A stretch of DNA of 64,000 nt. Source: CAVROP01 sp050008495. GTDB lineage: Bacteria; Acidobacteriota; Terriglobia; UBA7540. The stretch is from the NCBI GenBank assembly GCA_050008495.1, contig JBEKMN010000006.1, forward strand, positions 17,616-81,615, given 5' to 3'. This document shows positions 26,715 to 34,958 of this stretch, piece after piece; within the stretch, counting starts at the first letter, position 1, and the number at the start of each line of letters is the position of its first letter. The notes under the pieces are model-generated. The model ran no database searches. It worked only from the letters and a program-made list of their open reading frames with translations, and was not told where the DNA came from. The position numbers were made by a program, and so were the translations under genes.

Positions 26715-27544
26715 TGGAAATTCTCAAGCGGCTCACCTATCACCCGGAAGTCAAAGCGTTAGTCAGGACCCTGGGCCTGAGTAACACATTCCGGAACTGG
26801 TACTACCAATGCGCGCGGCCGCCGAACGGCGTAATTCACACGTCAGTTTGTGGAGCCAGTGCGCGCTTCCATGTACGGAACCCAGCCGAGTTGAGAAACC
26901 TCGACACGGCGGGTGGGCTCCAAAGAGAACTGAGGATTTTAGAACTTCTGATTTCAAGTGCCCGCCCAGGTGACGTCTTCCTTGATGTGGGAGCTAACGT
27001 CGGCCTGTACTCGCTCCTCCTGGCTAGTGCGCTGGGCAGCGCTGGACAGGTAATTGCTTTCGAGCCGGAGAGGGAGAGTTTCGAGCATTTACAGGATAAC
27101 CTGAAGTTGAACGAAGCAGGGAATGTTCACCCGTTCCAGAAGGCTCTGGGTGACGAGGATGGCCACGCTGAGCTCTTTCTGCGGGGGGGAATTGCAGATT
27201 CGACTTTGGTCTGGTCACCCTCCCTGGGAAACGCGGGACAACAATTGGTTGATGTGGTTCAAGGGGATGCGTTTATAGAAAGGCAGAACTTGCCGCTTCC
27301 CCGGCTGGTTAAGGTTGATGTCGAGGGCTACGAATGCAAAGTGCTTCGCGGATTGCGGCGCACGCTGGCGAACCCGGGGTGTGAGGTGGTGTGCTGTGAG
27401 GTTCATCCTGGATTGCTGCCCAAGCCGGCACAACCGGAAGACATTGCGCAGTTTTTATCCGCAATAGGGTTTGACAGTATGGAGAGTTTTCCCCGGTACG
27501 ACACTTTCCACGTTGTGGCCCGTAAGCTGAACCCTTCTCGCTGA
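26714..27544 (+). CDS. FkbM family methyltransferase 2
   Basis: A 276-residue methyltransferase whose ATG overlaps the stop of the truncated copy (TGATG). Motif I is GDVFLDVGANVGLYSLLLA near residue 91, followed by VIAFEPERESFEHLQDNLKLN and the FkbM C-terminal signature VKVDVEGYECKVLRGLRRTL with CEVVCCEVHPGLLP. It probably O-methylates a sugar of the repeat unit. It is full length relative to the copy at 23160 and shares the HPEVK/NNP-like N-terminal helix region (LTYHPEVKALVRTL against LTHNPRLVGFARHL), supporting common descent. Confidence 0.87.
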   Translation: MEILKRLTYHPEVKALVRTLGLSNTFRNWYYQCARPPNGVIHTSVCGASARFHVRNPAELRNLDTAGGLQRELRILELLISSARPGDVFLDVGANVGLYSLLLASALGSAGQVIAFEPERESFEHLQDNLKLNEAGNVHPFQKALGDEDGHAELFLRGGIADSTLVWSPSLGNAGQQLVDVVQGDAFIERQNLPLPRLVKVDVEGYECKVLRGLRRTLANPGCEVVCCEVHPGLLPKPAQPEDIAQFLSAIGFDSMESFPRYDTFHVVARKLNPSR

Positions 27545-27554
27545 TGCAGAGACG

Positions 27555-28835
27555 ATGGAATTGCGGCTTCTAGTCTGTGCCTTCGCGTGCGCGGCGGACC
27601 CGAGCACGAATTTCTTTGGCGGCGGGGATCTGATGGCGTGGAACCTCATCAGGCGATTGGGCCAAAGGCATCGGTTGTGGGTCCTCACCGCCTCCCAGAA
27701 TGGGGAAGCCATTGGGGCTGCACTCGAGCGGGATCCGCTGCCGGGGGTCCAGTTCGTTTACGTGGACCTGCCAGGCTGGCTCAGTTTCCTGATGCGGCAG
27801 CAAGGTGGAATCCAGCTTTATGCCTACTTGTGGCAATGGCGAGCCTATTTTGCTGCCAGGAGGCTGCAGAAGCAGTTCCGCTTCGACGCCTTTCACCATT
27901 TGACCTATGAGAACGATTGGATGGCCAGCATCAGTGGGGCGTTGCTGCCGGTCCCTTACCTGCGAGGCCCTGCGGGCGGAGCCCACCGGGTGCCGAAGAA
28001 CTTCCGCCGGCAATTCCCCGCGAGGTCGCGCGCCTGGGAATATGCTCGCATGGGATTGCAGTGGGTCTTTCGCCACGACCCGTTCTTCCTGATCAGCCAG
28101 GAGCGAGCGAAAGTTCTACTGATGGCCAACCGGGAAGCGCTGGAGGCCCTGCCGGCTCGCTGGCGGAAGAAGGCCCAACTGCTCTCCGTCAACGGCATTT
28201 CGAGCAACGAACTTACTTCGCCGGAACGCCAACCGCAGGACACCAGGTTCGCCATACTTTCCGCTGGCCGCTTAATTCCACTCAAGGGATTCGACCTGGC
28301 CTTGCGGGCCTTCGCGCTTTTCTCCCGAAAACACCCTGCGGCCAAGTTCGTGATCGTTGGGAATGGCCCTGAACTGAACCGGCTCGAGAAACTTGCGCAG
28401 GAGTTGGGCATCGAGAACCAAGTGCGATTTGAAGGTTGGATGCCGCGCGAGCGGCTGCTGGCAAAGATGCGCGCCTGCGACGTCTTTCTCTTTGCCAGCT
28501 TGCGGGACGGAGGCGGCCTCGTCGTAGTGGAGGCGATGGCGGCAGGCAAGCCTGTGGTTTGCTTCGATCTGGGCGGCCCCGGGCTGCACGTCAACCCTGA
28601 GTGCGGATTCAAGGTGCCGGCACGCGATCCGGCGCAAGGCGTGTGGGACATGGCCGAGGCGCTTGACCGACTGGCAAGCGATCGGCACTTGTGCGCGCAG
28701 ATGGGTCTGGCTGCCTTTGAAAGAGCCCGCCAGGTCTACGATTGGGACCGCGTCGCCGACCGCATCATCCTGTGTTACGAATCCGCCTTGGCGCAGCCCT
28801 TAGGCGGGCGGCTTGCCGTCCACTGCCAGTCATAG
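27555..28835 (+). CDS. GT4 family glycosyltransferase
   Basis: A 426-residue GT-B fold enzyme. The N-terminal domain includes NFFGGGDLMAWNLIRRLG and FHHLTYENDW. The C-terminal GT4 domain carries ILSAGRLIPLKGFDLALRAF near residue 235, FVIVGNGPELNRL, VRFEGWMPRERLLA, and the donor-binding region LRDGGGLVVVEAMAAGKPVV near 315-335, where GG replaces the usual E-x-FG. It would add a sugar from a nucleotide donor to the lipid-linked chain. It starts 10 nt after the methyltransferase gene. The donor is unknown. Confidence 0.87.
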   Translation: MELRLLVCAFACAADPSTNFFGGGDLMAWNLIRRLGQRHRLWVLTASQNGEAIGAALERDPLPGVQFVYVDLPGWLSFLMRQQGGIQLYAYLWQWRAYFAARRLQKQFRFDAFHHLTYENDWMASISGALLPVPYLRGPAGGAHRVPKNFRRQFPARSRAWEYARMGLQWVFRHDPFFLISQERAKVLLMANREALEALPARWRKKAQLLSVNGISSNELTSPERQPQDTRFAILSAGRLIPLKGFDLALRAFALFSRKHPAAKFVIVGNGPELNRLEKLAQELGIENQVRFEGWMPRERLLAKMRACDVFLFASLRDGGGLVVVEAMAAGKPVVCFDLGGPGLHVNPECGFKVPARDPAQGVWDMAEALDRLASDRHLCAQMGLAAFERARQVYDWDRVADRIILCYESALAQPLGGRLAVHCQS

Positions 28836-28922
28836 GCTGCGAACGAATGGTCAGTGGATTTGCTCATCTGCCCGTTCGGCAAGACGGCGAGGACAAGCCT
28901 TACAACACCCGAATAAAACCTC

Positions 28923-30365
28923 ATGGGCAACGCATCCCAGTGTCTGCGCGCTGCAACCAGGAAATTCACTCCGCCGCATGCTTCTTCCTCGACTCTGCGC
29001 CTGAGCAGGGTCACGCCCGGCCGAAGAGGGCGGGAAGCGCGAGGGCTGCTGCTGACCTCAGCGCTTTGCATTTTGGTTTGGTCCGGATACAACACCGCAA
29101 TTTACGCCTGCCTGGACCCGTTGTTTCCGAGGAGCTTTCTGAACCTCCTCCATGGCGCGCGAGCTTTCTTTCCTATCCTCGCGGGTGTAATCGCGGCCGT
29201 CCAACTCGCTCAGCGCCAGTTTCGCCCCGTCTGGCTGGCATCCGGCCCTATGGCCCTTCTGCTGCTGTACGCAGGGATTGGGTTGGCGTCGTCCCTGTTG
29301 GTTTCGCCGGAGCCGGTTGGAGCAACATATTGGGCGCTCCAATACATTTCGGTGATCATTGTGGTGATGGCGGTTGCCTCGGGCCCTGAGCCGGAGGCGA
29401 ACCTGGCGCGCTATATTTCTCTCAACTGGGCTTGCTGCGCTGCCGTTTGCATAGGTTTACTGGCGGGGATCCCGCTGCTCGGCAGGGAAGCGATGAGTCA
29501 AACCGCCGGCAGCCCGCTGGGTGTGATTGCTTATGGCAGGCTTCCAGGGGAAGTGATGGGCATGGCAGGAACGAGGAACACGGGATTCGGAAGGTTCGCC
29601 GGAATCGTCATTCTGGTGGGGCTCGCGAAACTCCTGCACGACCGCACGGATAAGAAAACGCTGTTCATCTGGACGCCGCTGACGGTGGCCGCGGGACTGG
29701 CGTTGCTGTTGTCCCAGGCCCGCACGTCGTGCGTGTCGGTTGTAATCGCTGCCGCAGTACTCGTGGCACGAGCGCCCACGCGGTGGAGAGTCCCGATGAT
29801 CATGATCGGGTTGCTGGCGCTCCCGCTGGTGTTCCTGTCCGGCTTGGGTAACTCCTTTGCGCTTTACCTGACCCGCGAGCGGGGATTTGATCCGACGCTC
29901 ACAGGCCGTACAGCGACTTGGTTGGAGGGCTGGCACGTCTTACAACAATCCCCTTGGGCCGGACTTGGCTTTTGGGGAGACCGCCTGTTCGTTCACGGCT
30001 CCAACATGCAGAGCACGCTTTTCGACGCCTTGGTCCAGGCGGGTTTCCTGGGGATCGTTCCGTTCGTAATTGCCCTCGTCTGGGTATGGGTCGGCATCCT
30101 GCGATTCTACTCCACCAAGCCGGCCGGCGAAGCCAGTTCGCTGCCGGGCGAACTCCTTGCCGTCATGACATTCTTCGCCGTCTACTCCATCACAGAAATA
30201 ACCTGCAGCTTTTACTCGGTGGGCTGGATGGCTATGGCGCCGCTCATCGCCCACGTCCAATTGCGCGTCTTTCAAAACTCCAGAAAGCGCCAATCCAAAC
30301 GCGTCCCGCAAGTCGCCCCCTGGCGCCCGCCGTTCGAGGTCCCACGCCGCATTCACACCGTTTGA
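28923..30365 (+). CDS. O-antigen ligase/polymerase-like membrane protein (Wzy_C type)
   Basis: A 480-residue protein with about ten hydrophobic helices. The periplasmic loop near residues 300-345 has TGRTATWLEGWHVLQQSPWAG followed by GSNMQSTLFDALVQAGFLGI, the pattern of the O-antigen ligase/polymerase Wzy_C family (R-x3-W, G then H near N). In a capsule locus with Wzx, Wza and Wzc proteins it is the best candidate for the repeat-unit polymerase. The 50 residues before the first helix are basic; a start further inside is possible but no better ribosome site is seen. It ends the polysaccharide locus; a separate promoter for the next gene lies 78 nt downstream. Confidence 0.78.
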   Translation: MGNASQCLRAATRKFTPPHASSSTLRLSRVTPGRRGREARGLLLTSALCILVWSGYNTAIYACLDPLFPRSFLNLLHGARAFFPILAGVIAAVQLAQRQFRPVWLASGPMALLLLYAGIGLASSLLVSPEPVGATYWALQYISVIIVVMAVASGPEPEANLARYISLNWACCAAVCIGLLAGIPLLGREAMSQTAGSPLGVIAYGRLPGEVMGMAGTRNTGFGRFAGIVILVGLAKLLHDRTDKKTLFIWTPLTVAAGLALLLSQARTSCVSVVIAAAVLVARAPTRWRVPMIMIGLLALPLVFLSGLGNSFALYLTRERGFDPTLTGRTATWLEGWHVLQQSPWAGLGFWGDRLFVHGSNMQSTLFDALVQAGFLGIVPFVIALVWVWVGILRFYSTKPAGEASSLPGELLAVMTFFAVYSITEITCSFYSVGWMAMAPLIAHVQLRVFQNSRKRQSKRVPQVAPWRPPFEVPRRIHTV

Positions 30366-30442
30366 CGGCCCTTCCCGCATTTCCGCCTCCTCCTGCCACC
30401 TCATCGTAAGCCCCTGAACTGTCACTCCCACGAAAAATGCAC

Positions 30443-30471
30443 TTGACAACGGCGGACGCGTCCGTGATGCT
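30443..30471 (+). promoter_or_regulatory. Candidate sigma-70 promoter with palindrome in the spacer
   Basis: TTGACA at 30443-30448 is followed 17 nt later by GATGCT at 30466-30471, a -10 with three of six consensus bases. Inside the spacer, CGGACGCGTCCG (30453-30464) is a perfect 12-nt palindrome, a possible repressor site. It lies 43 nt upstream of the esterase start and separates that gene from the polysaccharide locus. Confidence 0.45.
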
Positions 30472-30513
30472 TGCCCGCTTGCCCCAACCACATTCCGCGG
30501 AGTGGGAGGAAAC

Positions 30514-32511
30514 ATGCGCTCGAAACCCTTGGTGGTGGCCGCCGTATTGGCGGGCTCGTTGGTCCTGAAGGCTCAAACCAGGCCCAACGATCTGAATCCC
30601 ATTCTGGAACCGGAGATCCAGCCTGTCTCGGTCGTGGCTTACCAGTTGAGTCAATACCTTACGGCGCGGATTCCCAAGCTGCCGTCTCCTTCGTCGGCTG
30701 AGCAGTGGACTTCCGAGGAGAAGCGCTGGCGTGAGCATATCCTCAAGGACATCGCCTTTCACGGTTGGCCGCGCGCATGGGTGGATGCGGCGCCGAAGTT
30801 TGAGGACCTGGGGGTGTTCGAAACCGGGCATGGTTATCGTTGGCACAAGCTGCGGTTTGAAATCGTACCGGGGTTCAATTCGACCGCGATCCTCTACGAG
30901 CCCGAACACCTGGCGGGACGCGCGCCGGCGATCATTAACGTCAACGGGCACGACCCGCTGGGGAATGCCGCCGAGTACAAGCAGAAGCGCGCCATCAATT
31001 TCGCCAAGCGCGGCATTGTGGTCCTCAACCTGGAATGGATGGGTTGCGGCGAACTCCACCAGCCGGAGAATGTGCACGACTTCGGTGTACACCTGGATCT
31101 GGTGGGCGCTAACGAATTGGGCTTGTTCTTCCTGGCCATGCGCCGGGGCGTGGACTATCTTGCCACGCTTCCACAAGTGGACCCCGCGCGGCTGGGCGTC
31201 ACGGGCCTTTCCGGAGGCGGCTGGCAGACCATTGTTCTCAGCGCGCTCGACGAAAGGATCAAGGTCGCGGTCGAGGTAGCTGGTTTCGGTTCTCTCGAAT
31301 CGAACCTCACACATCCTGTGGACACGGATGAGATCGAGGAAGATCCCACCGATTTTGAGGCGGGTTTCGACTACACCATCCTCACCGCCCTGCGCGCTCC
31401 GCGCCCCACTCTCCTCATCCACAATGCGGAGGACAACTGCTGTTTCCGCGCTGACCTGGTCAAGCCGTACATCTACACCAACATCCAACCCTTCTTCAAA
31501 CTGTACGGAGCCGAGGCGGCCTTCGCCTGGCACGAAAACCGCGACCCGGGAACCCACAACTATCAGATCGATAACCGCGAGGCCGCCTATAAGTTCTTCA
31601 CCACTCACTTCAGTCTGCCGGTTGCTACAGCGGAGATTCCCAGCGATGCGGAGATCAAGAGCCGTGAGGAAGTGCGGGTGGGTTTGGCCAAAGACAACCT
31701 GACGATCCTCGGCTTGGCGCGGAAAATGGCGGCGGGAATCGAGCGAGATCCTGTCCCTGCGGATTCATCGGCAAAAGCGGCCTGGGCGACGAAGGAGCGT
31801 ACCAGACTCGAGGCGGACGTGCGGTATAGACCGGTCAAGATCGCCAGCGCCTGGAGGATGTGGAACACCAAGAACAAAGGACTCGAGACTATCTCCTATC
31901 GCTTTGACTTCGACAATCGGCTAACCGCCACAGGCGTTTGGCTGAAGGCCCTGGCTGTGCCGGCCGACGCTCCCGCTACCCTGGTGCTGAACGACAAGGG
32001 GAAAAGGGAATCCGGCGCTGTGGTCTCCGACCGCGTCAATCGCGGGGAACAAGTGCTGGCGCTGGACCCGCTCTTCATGGGCGAAACGATTCCGCAGAAA
32101 CCCGACCCGACGGATTGGGAGTTGCTGGTCGCGACAACCGGCGACCGGCCGCTGGGCATCGAGGCGGGCCAGGTGATCGCCGCTGCGAAATGGCTACGGC
32201 AGATGTCGGGGCAGCAATCCGTGCGCCTTGAGACCAGCGGGATTCGCAGCGAGGTCGTGGGACTCGTCGCCGCGGCGCTCGAACCCGCGCTCTTCTCCGA
32301 GCAGGTGAGCCGCCAGGCAATGTCGAGCCTCAGCTTCCTGCTGGATACGCCCGTGATCTTCCGTGCTGCGCCGGAGCTCTTCTGCCTGGATCTGTTCAAG
32401 GACTTCGATATCGATCGCCTCACCGCCTTGGCCGGGCCGACCACGGTGGCGTTGCGCGACTACGCCCAACCGACGGCGTTCAAGATGCCGCCGCCAGAGC
32501 CCGAGGATTGA
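30514..32511 (+). CDS. Secreted alpha/beta hydrolase of the acetyl-xylan-esterase type
   Basis: About 665 residues from ATG 30514, preceded by GGGAGGA; the in-frame GTG 30502 is less likely. A signal peptide (MRSKPLVVAAVLAGSLVLKA) is cut near QT. The first domain has INVNGHDPLGN in the oxyanion region, GIVVLNLEWMG, and the nucleophile elbow GVTGLSGGGW near residues 229-237 (serine). A histidine from NREPGTHNY-like DPGTHNYQ probably completes the triad. The last 220 residues form a second region of lower similarity. Relatives deacylate polysaccharides or aryl esters. Physical proximity to the polysaccharide locus does not require a link, because a promoter of its own precedes it. Confidence 0.75.
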   Translation: MRSKPLVVAAVLAGSLVLKAQTRPNDLNPILEPEIQPVSVVAYQLSQYLTARIPKLPSPSSAEQWTSEEKRWREHILKDIAFHGWPRAWVDAAPKFEDLGVFETGHGYRWHKLRFEIVPGFNSTAILYEPEHLAGRAPAIINVNGHDPLGNAAEYKQKRAINFAKRGIVVLNLEWMGCGELHQPENVHDFGVHLDLVGANELGLFFLAMRRGVDYLATLPQVDPARLGVTGLSGGGWQTIVLSALDERIKVAVEVAGFGSLESNLTHPVDTDEIEEDPTDFEAGFDYTILTALRAPRPTLLIHNAEDNCCFRADLVKPYIYTNIQPFFKLYGAEAAFAWHENRDPGTHNYQIDNREAAYKFFTTHFSLPVATAEIPSDAEIKSREEVRVGLAKDNLTILGLARKMAAGIERDPVPADSSAKAAWATKERTRLEADVRYRPVKIASAWRMWNTKNKGLETISYRFDFDNRLTATGVWLKALAVPADAPATLVLNDKGKRESGAVVSDRVNRGEQVLALDPLFMGETIPQKPDPTDWELLVATTGDRPLGIEAGQVIAAAKWLRQMSGQQSVRLETSGIRSEVVGLVAAALEPALFSEQVSRQAMSSLSFLLDTPVIFRAAPELFCLDLFKDFDIDRLTALAGPTTVALRDYAQPTAFKMPPPEPED

Positions 32512-32613
32512 TGCATGTAAGTCGTTTATTTTAAATACTATACAGGCACTATGTTAATAAGTGCAGTGTTTTCTTAGACATAGAGACACCATAGTGTGAT
32601 GTCGGCGGGCTCC

Positions 32614-32645
32614 CCTTTGTTTTCATAGACATTCTCGCTTTGTTC
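32614..32645. repeat. 32-nt direct repeat, copy 1
   Basis: The sequence beginning CCTTTGTTTTCATAGACATT and ending TTTGTTC occurs here and again, identical over 32 nt, at 32809-32840. The two copies are 195 nt apart and bracket the tandem repeat and hairpin. Confidence 0.75.
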
Positions 32646-32677
32646 CCCGATTTTTCGTGCTAACAAACCCGGTTTCA

Positions 32678-32710
32678 CGCCAAGGCGCAAAGAACGCCAA
32701 GGACGCAAAG
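32678..32710. repeat. Tandem repeat of ACGCCAAGG-GCAAAG
   Basis: Two near-identical 16-17-nt units run head to tail; the second has one extra base (GGACG against GGCG). I regard it as a dispersed intergenic repeat from memory of similar text in other genomes. Confidence 0.55.
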
Positions 32711-32808
32711 TCCCACCACCCTCAACCCCTCCTCATTCGAGGAGGGGAGTTTGAAGTTCCCCTCTCTTGGATAGGGAGGGGCCAGGGGTGGTTGAATTCC
32801 GTGCCGAT

Positions 32809-32840
32809 CCTTTGTTTTCATAGACATTCTCGCTTTGTTC
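32809..32840. repeat. 32-nt direct repeat, copy 2
   Basis: Identical to 32614-32645 over 32 nt. Direct repeats this close could recombine and delete the segment between them. Confidence 0.75.
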
Positions 32841-33139
32841 TCCCAGTTCTCGGTCATTCTCCTTCGCTTCGTTCGGGCATCGACGACAATTTGTCGTTGA
32901 ACCGGCCTGCCTCGCTGGGGCGCCCCTTATGGACGCCCTCCTTCGCGACAGAGGGCCGAGTTTGTTCCCACCATTTCGACACCTTCCCCCTCTGCCTCTG
33001 CCCAACCATTGGAGAAACCCTTCCCGGCCCGGCCTTGGAGCCGTCCCCATCCCCACGGAAATAGCCTAGCACGGCATGAGGTTTTTGTCAAGCAAAGAAT
33101 AGTCCAAACCAGTAGTCCCTATCGGGAGGGCAAAGTGTC

Positions 33140-33442
33140 CTAGTTACCCGCCTGGATGACTTCATAGGCCTTCTCAATCACTTTTTGGAACTCAGGTGAG
33201 GTTTCATGCCAGTCGAGCACATCGACGCGAAAAGGGAGATCGGATTCCTCGAAAGCTTCTTTGAGTTGACGGAGGGTCTCGGGGTTTAGTTTGGTGGGTG
33301 CGACAACGGCCAGATCAAGGTCGGAGTAGTGCTTCGCGGACCCATTGGTCCGCGAGCCGAAGGCGCGGACTTCGCAGTTGGGGACATGCCGGTCCAGGAT
33401 GGCTCGGACGGTCTGGAGATGCTGAGGGGAAAGATCAATCAT
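33140..33442 (-). CDS. MNT-type nucleotidyltransferase (antitoxin of MNT/HEPN pair)
   Basis: About 100 residues from ATG 33442; the longer frame to 33493 lies inside the partner gene. The minimal nucleotidyltransferase signature G-S-x10-D-x-D is complete (GSRTNG, then YSDLDLAVV), so it should be active. In studied MNT/HEPN pairs this protein adds AMP to the HEPN toxin and silences it. The later acidic region (DVLDW) supplies the third carboxylate. It overlaps the end of the HEPN gene by 8 nt, the usual coupled arrangement. Confidence 0.82.
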   Translation of the reverse strand: MIDLSPQHLQTVRAILDRHVPNCEVRAFGSRTNGSAKHYSDLDLAVVAPTKLNPETLRQLKEAFEESDLPFRVDVLDWHETSPEFQKVIEKAYEVIQAGN

Positions 33443-33857
33443 TGCGCGCTTCCAAGGCCGCCAGCAGGCGCTCGGCATCGCGGGCAAACTCATGGGCGGT
33501 GTTGTAGACCCTTTCGGCGATCTCGGGCTGATAGATGTGGGAGGTCAGATTCCGCGCTTCGTGATAGCGCATCCATTGATCGACGTCGTCCAGCAGGCGA
33601 TTCTCCGCCGCGAGGCGGAAAAGTTCGCGCCGCGTCACGCCATCGGCGACTCCGGCGCTGATGTTTGTTTCGAGCCAGCGCTTGATGAATTTCCAGCAAA
33701 GTTCGTAAGTGAATTCAAAGTGCTGGACTACACCGGCCTTGATGGCGTTGCGAGCCACGTCATCGAGGTTGTTCATGAACTCGACATCGTCGCTCTTGGC
33801 CAGGACGGCGGCCAAGGCGGAAACTGCCTTTTGCAAGCTGTCGAGCACCAACGCCAC
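33435..33857 (-). CDS. HEPN domain protein (HI0074-like toxin of MNT/HEPN pair)
   Basis: About 140 residues from GTG 33857, which has GGAGGG 4 nt upstream; the frame extends 47 codons further but that part is unlike the family. The helical substrate-binding fold is recognisable in FEFTYELCWKFIKRWLE. The HEPN ribonuclease motif R-x4-H is present as RNLTSH, with YHEA before it. Such proteins cut RNA and are kept inactive by the paired MNT protein. It is the first gene of the pair. Confidence 0.82.
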   Translation of the reverse strand: MALVLDSLQKAVSALAAVLAKSDDVEFMNNLDDVARNAIKAGVVQHFEFTYELCWKFIKRWLETNISAGVADGVTRRELFRLAAENRLLDDVDQWMRYHEARNLTSHIYQPEIAERVYNTAHEFARDAERLLAALEARND

Positions 33858-34051
33858 ACCGCCCTCCGAGTTTCCCCAGTTCCCGCGCCGGAGCGCAGGC
33901 AGAGGGGGAGTATAACACTTCAGAATCACAGCAGACACTGCAAATGGATAAGGTGTGACTATGACCCACGAACTTGACAGGATTTTAAAGTCGCGCAACT
34001 TATTGACTCTACAACGTCGCTATAGTTCTTGAAGGCCACGGTGACATAGTA

Positions 34052-34066
34052 TACAGTCTGACTGTA
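34052..34066. promoter_or_regulatory. Palindromic MarR-type operator
   Basis: TACAGTCTGACTGTA is a perfect inverted repeat with 7-nt arms about a central T, 33 nt upstream of the MarR gene and inside AT-rich sequence (TATACAG before, ACTGTATATATG after) that probably contains the promoter. It is most simply an autoregulatory site of the downstream regulator. Confidence 0.55.
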
Positions 34067-34098
34067 CAGAGAAACTGTATATATGTTACGATCGAATT

Positions 34099-34551
34099 AT
34101 GAGCAGGACGTCACAAACTTCCGGATCGACGCAGCTGACCGCCCTCGCGGGTGAGTTGCGGGTTGTGGTTTCCAAACTAATCCGTCGATGGCGGGAGCAG
34201 GCGCAGGCAGGGGATTTCACGAATGCACAGAAATCCGTCATTCTCCGGCTGGAGCGCGACGGCCCCGCAACCGTATCCATGCTTGCACGCGCTGAGGGTG
34301 TGCGCCCGCAATCGATGCGAATAACGGTTGCCGCGCTGGAAGCGGCGGGCGTGGTGAGCGGAAAGCCCGATCCCAAGGATGGCCGGCAGACCTTCTTAAG
34401 GCTGACTCCTTCTTTTTTGAAGATTCTCAAGACTGGCCGCGCAGCGAAAGAGGATTGGCTTTTCCGCGCGCTCAAGGCGCAACTTGCGCCCCGTGAGCGT
34501 GAGCAACTCGCAGGCGCCCTGAAGTTACTAAGCCGGATTGCCGACTTCTGA
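34099..34551 (+). CDS. MarR family transcriptional regulator
   Basis: A 150-residue winged-helix protein. The DNA-binding core is SVILRLERDGPATVSMLARA followed by the recognition helix region RPQSMRITVAALEAAGVV and the wing KPDPKDGRQTFLRLT, the standard MarR layout. It likely represses its own transcript and the two membrane-protein genes downstream until a ligand binds. A perfect palindrome 33 nt upstream is the probable operator. The next gene starts 62 nt after its stop, on the same strand. Confidence 0.88.
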   Translation: MSRTSQTSGSTQLTALAGELRVVVSKLIRRWREQAQAGDFTNAQKSVILRLERDGPATVSMLARAEGVRPQSMRITVAALEAAGVVSGKPDPKDGRQTFLRLTPSFLKILKTGRAAKEDWLFRALKAQLAPREREQLAGALKLLSRIADF

Positions 34552-34613
34552 TCGATCGTTCCTTTGCTGGAGACGACGGGCATACACCCTTGAACGGAAA
34601 GGAATGGTGAACA

Positions 34614-34958
34614 ATGGCCTGGTTGAATCTCATTTCATATTTTTTCGGCGGCGTGTTTCTTTCTAATGCAATTCCCCACGTCGTCAGTGGGATGACGGGA
34701 CATCCCTTTCAAAGCCCTTTCGCCAAGCCGCCCGGTCAGGGACTTTCCTCTTCCACCGTCAACGTGGTGTGGGGCTTTTTCAACCTCGCCGTCGCTTACG
34801 TCCTGATCTGCCGCGTCGGAGACTTCAGCCTACGCTCCACCGCCCATGCCGCAACTCTGGGGCTGGGTTTTCTACTGATGGGCCTGATGGGGGCGCGCCA
34901 CTTCGGTCGCTTCCATGGCGGCAACTCCTCGGGAGAAGCGAATGGCGTCAAGCCTTGA
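34614..34958 (+). CDS. Small membrane protein of unknown function
   Basis: A 114-residue protein with about three hydrophobic helices: LNLISYFFGGVFLSNAI, VNVVWGFFNLAVAYVLI and AATLGLGFLLMGLM. The segment HVVSGMTGHPFQSPFAKPPG between helices is reminiscent of small proteins encoded next to MarR-regulated transporters, but I cannot name a family. ATG 34614 is supported by GGAAAGGAATGG upstream. Its 3' end overlaps the efflux-pump frame, which suggests translational coupling. It may assist the pump or be induced with it. Confidence 0.7.
   Translation: MAWLNLISYFFGGVFLSNAIPHVVSGMTGHPFQSPFAKPPGQGLSSSTVNVVWGFFNLAVAYVLICRVGDFSLRSTAHAATLGLGFLLMGLMGARHFGRFHGGNSSGEANGVKP

Larger units (their letters stand above)
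32512..33139. other. Repeat-rich intergenic spacer
   Basis: This 628-nt spacer has no supported gene. It starts AT-rich (32519-32580), then holds two copies of a 32-nt direct repeat, a tandem pair built on ACGCCAAGG-GCAAAG at 32678-32710, and a perfect 9-bp hairpin CCCCTCCTC-ATTC-GAGGAGGGG at 32726-32747. The spacer lies between the esterase and the MNT/HEPN pair and looks like a landing site of dispersed repeats. Confidence 0.6.

Noticed and set aside
30244..31608. 454-residue minus-strand frame over the esterase gene
   Set aside because: No domain and no ribosome site; it is an antisense shadow.
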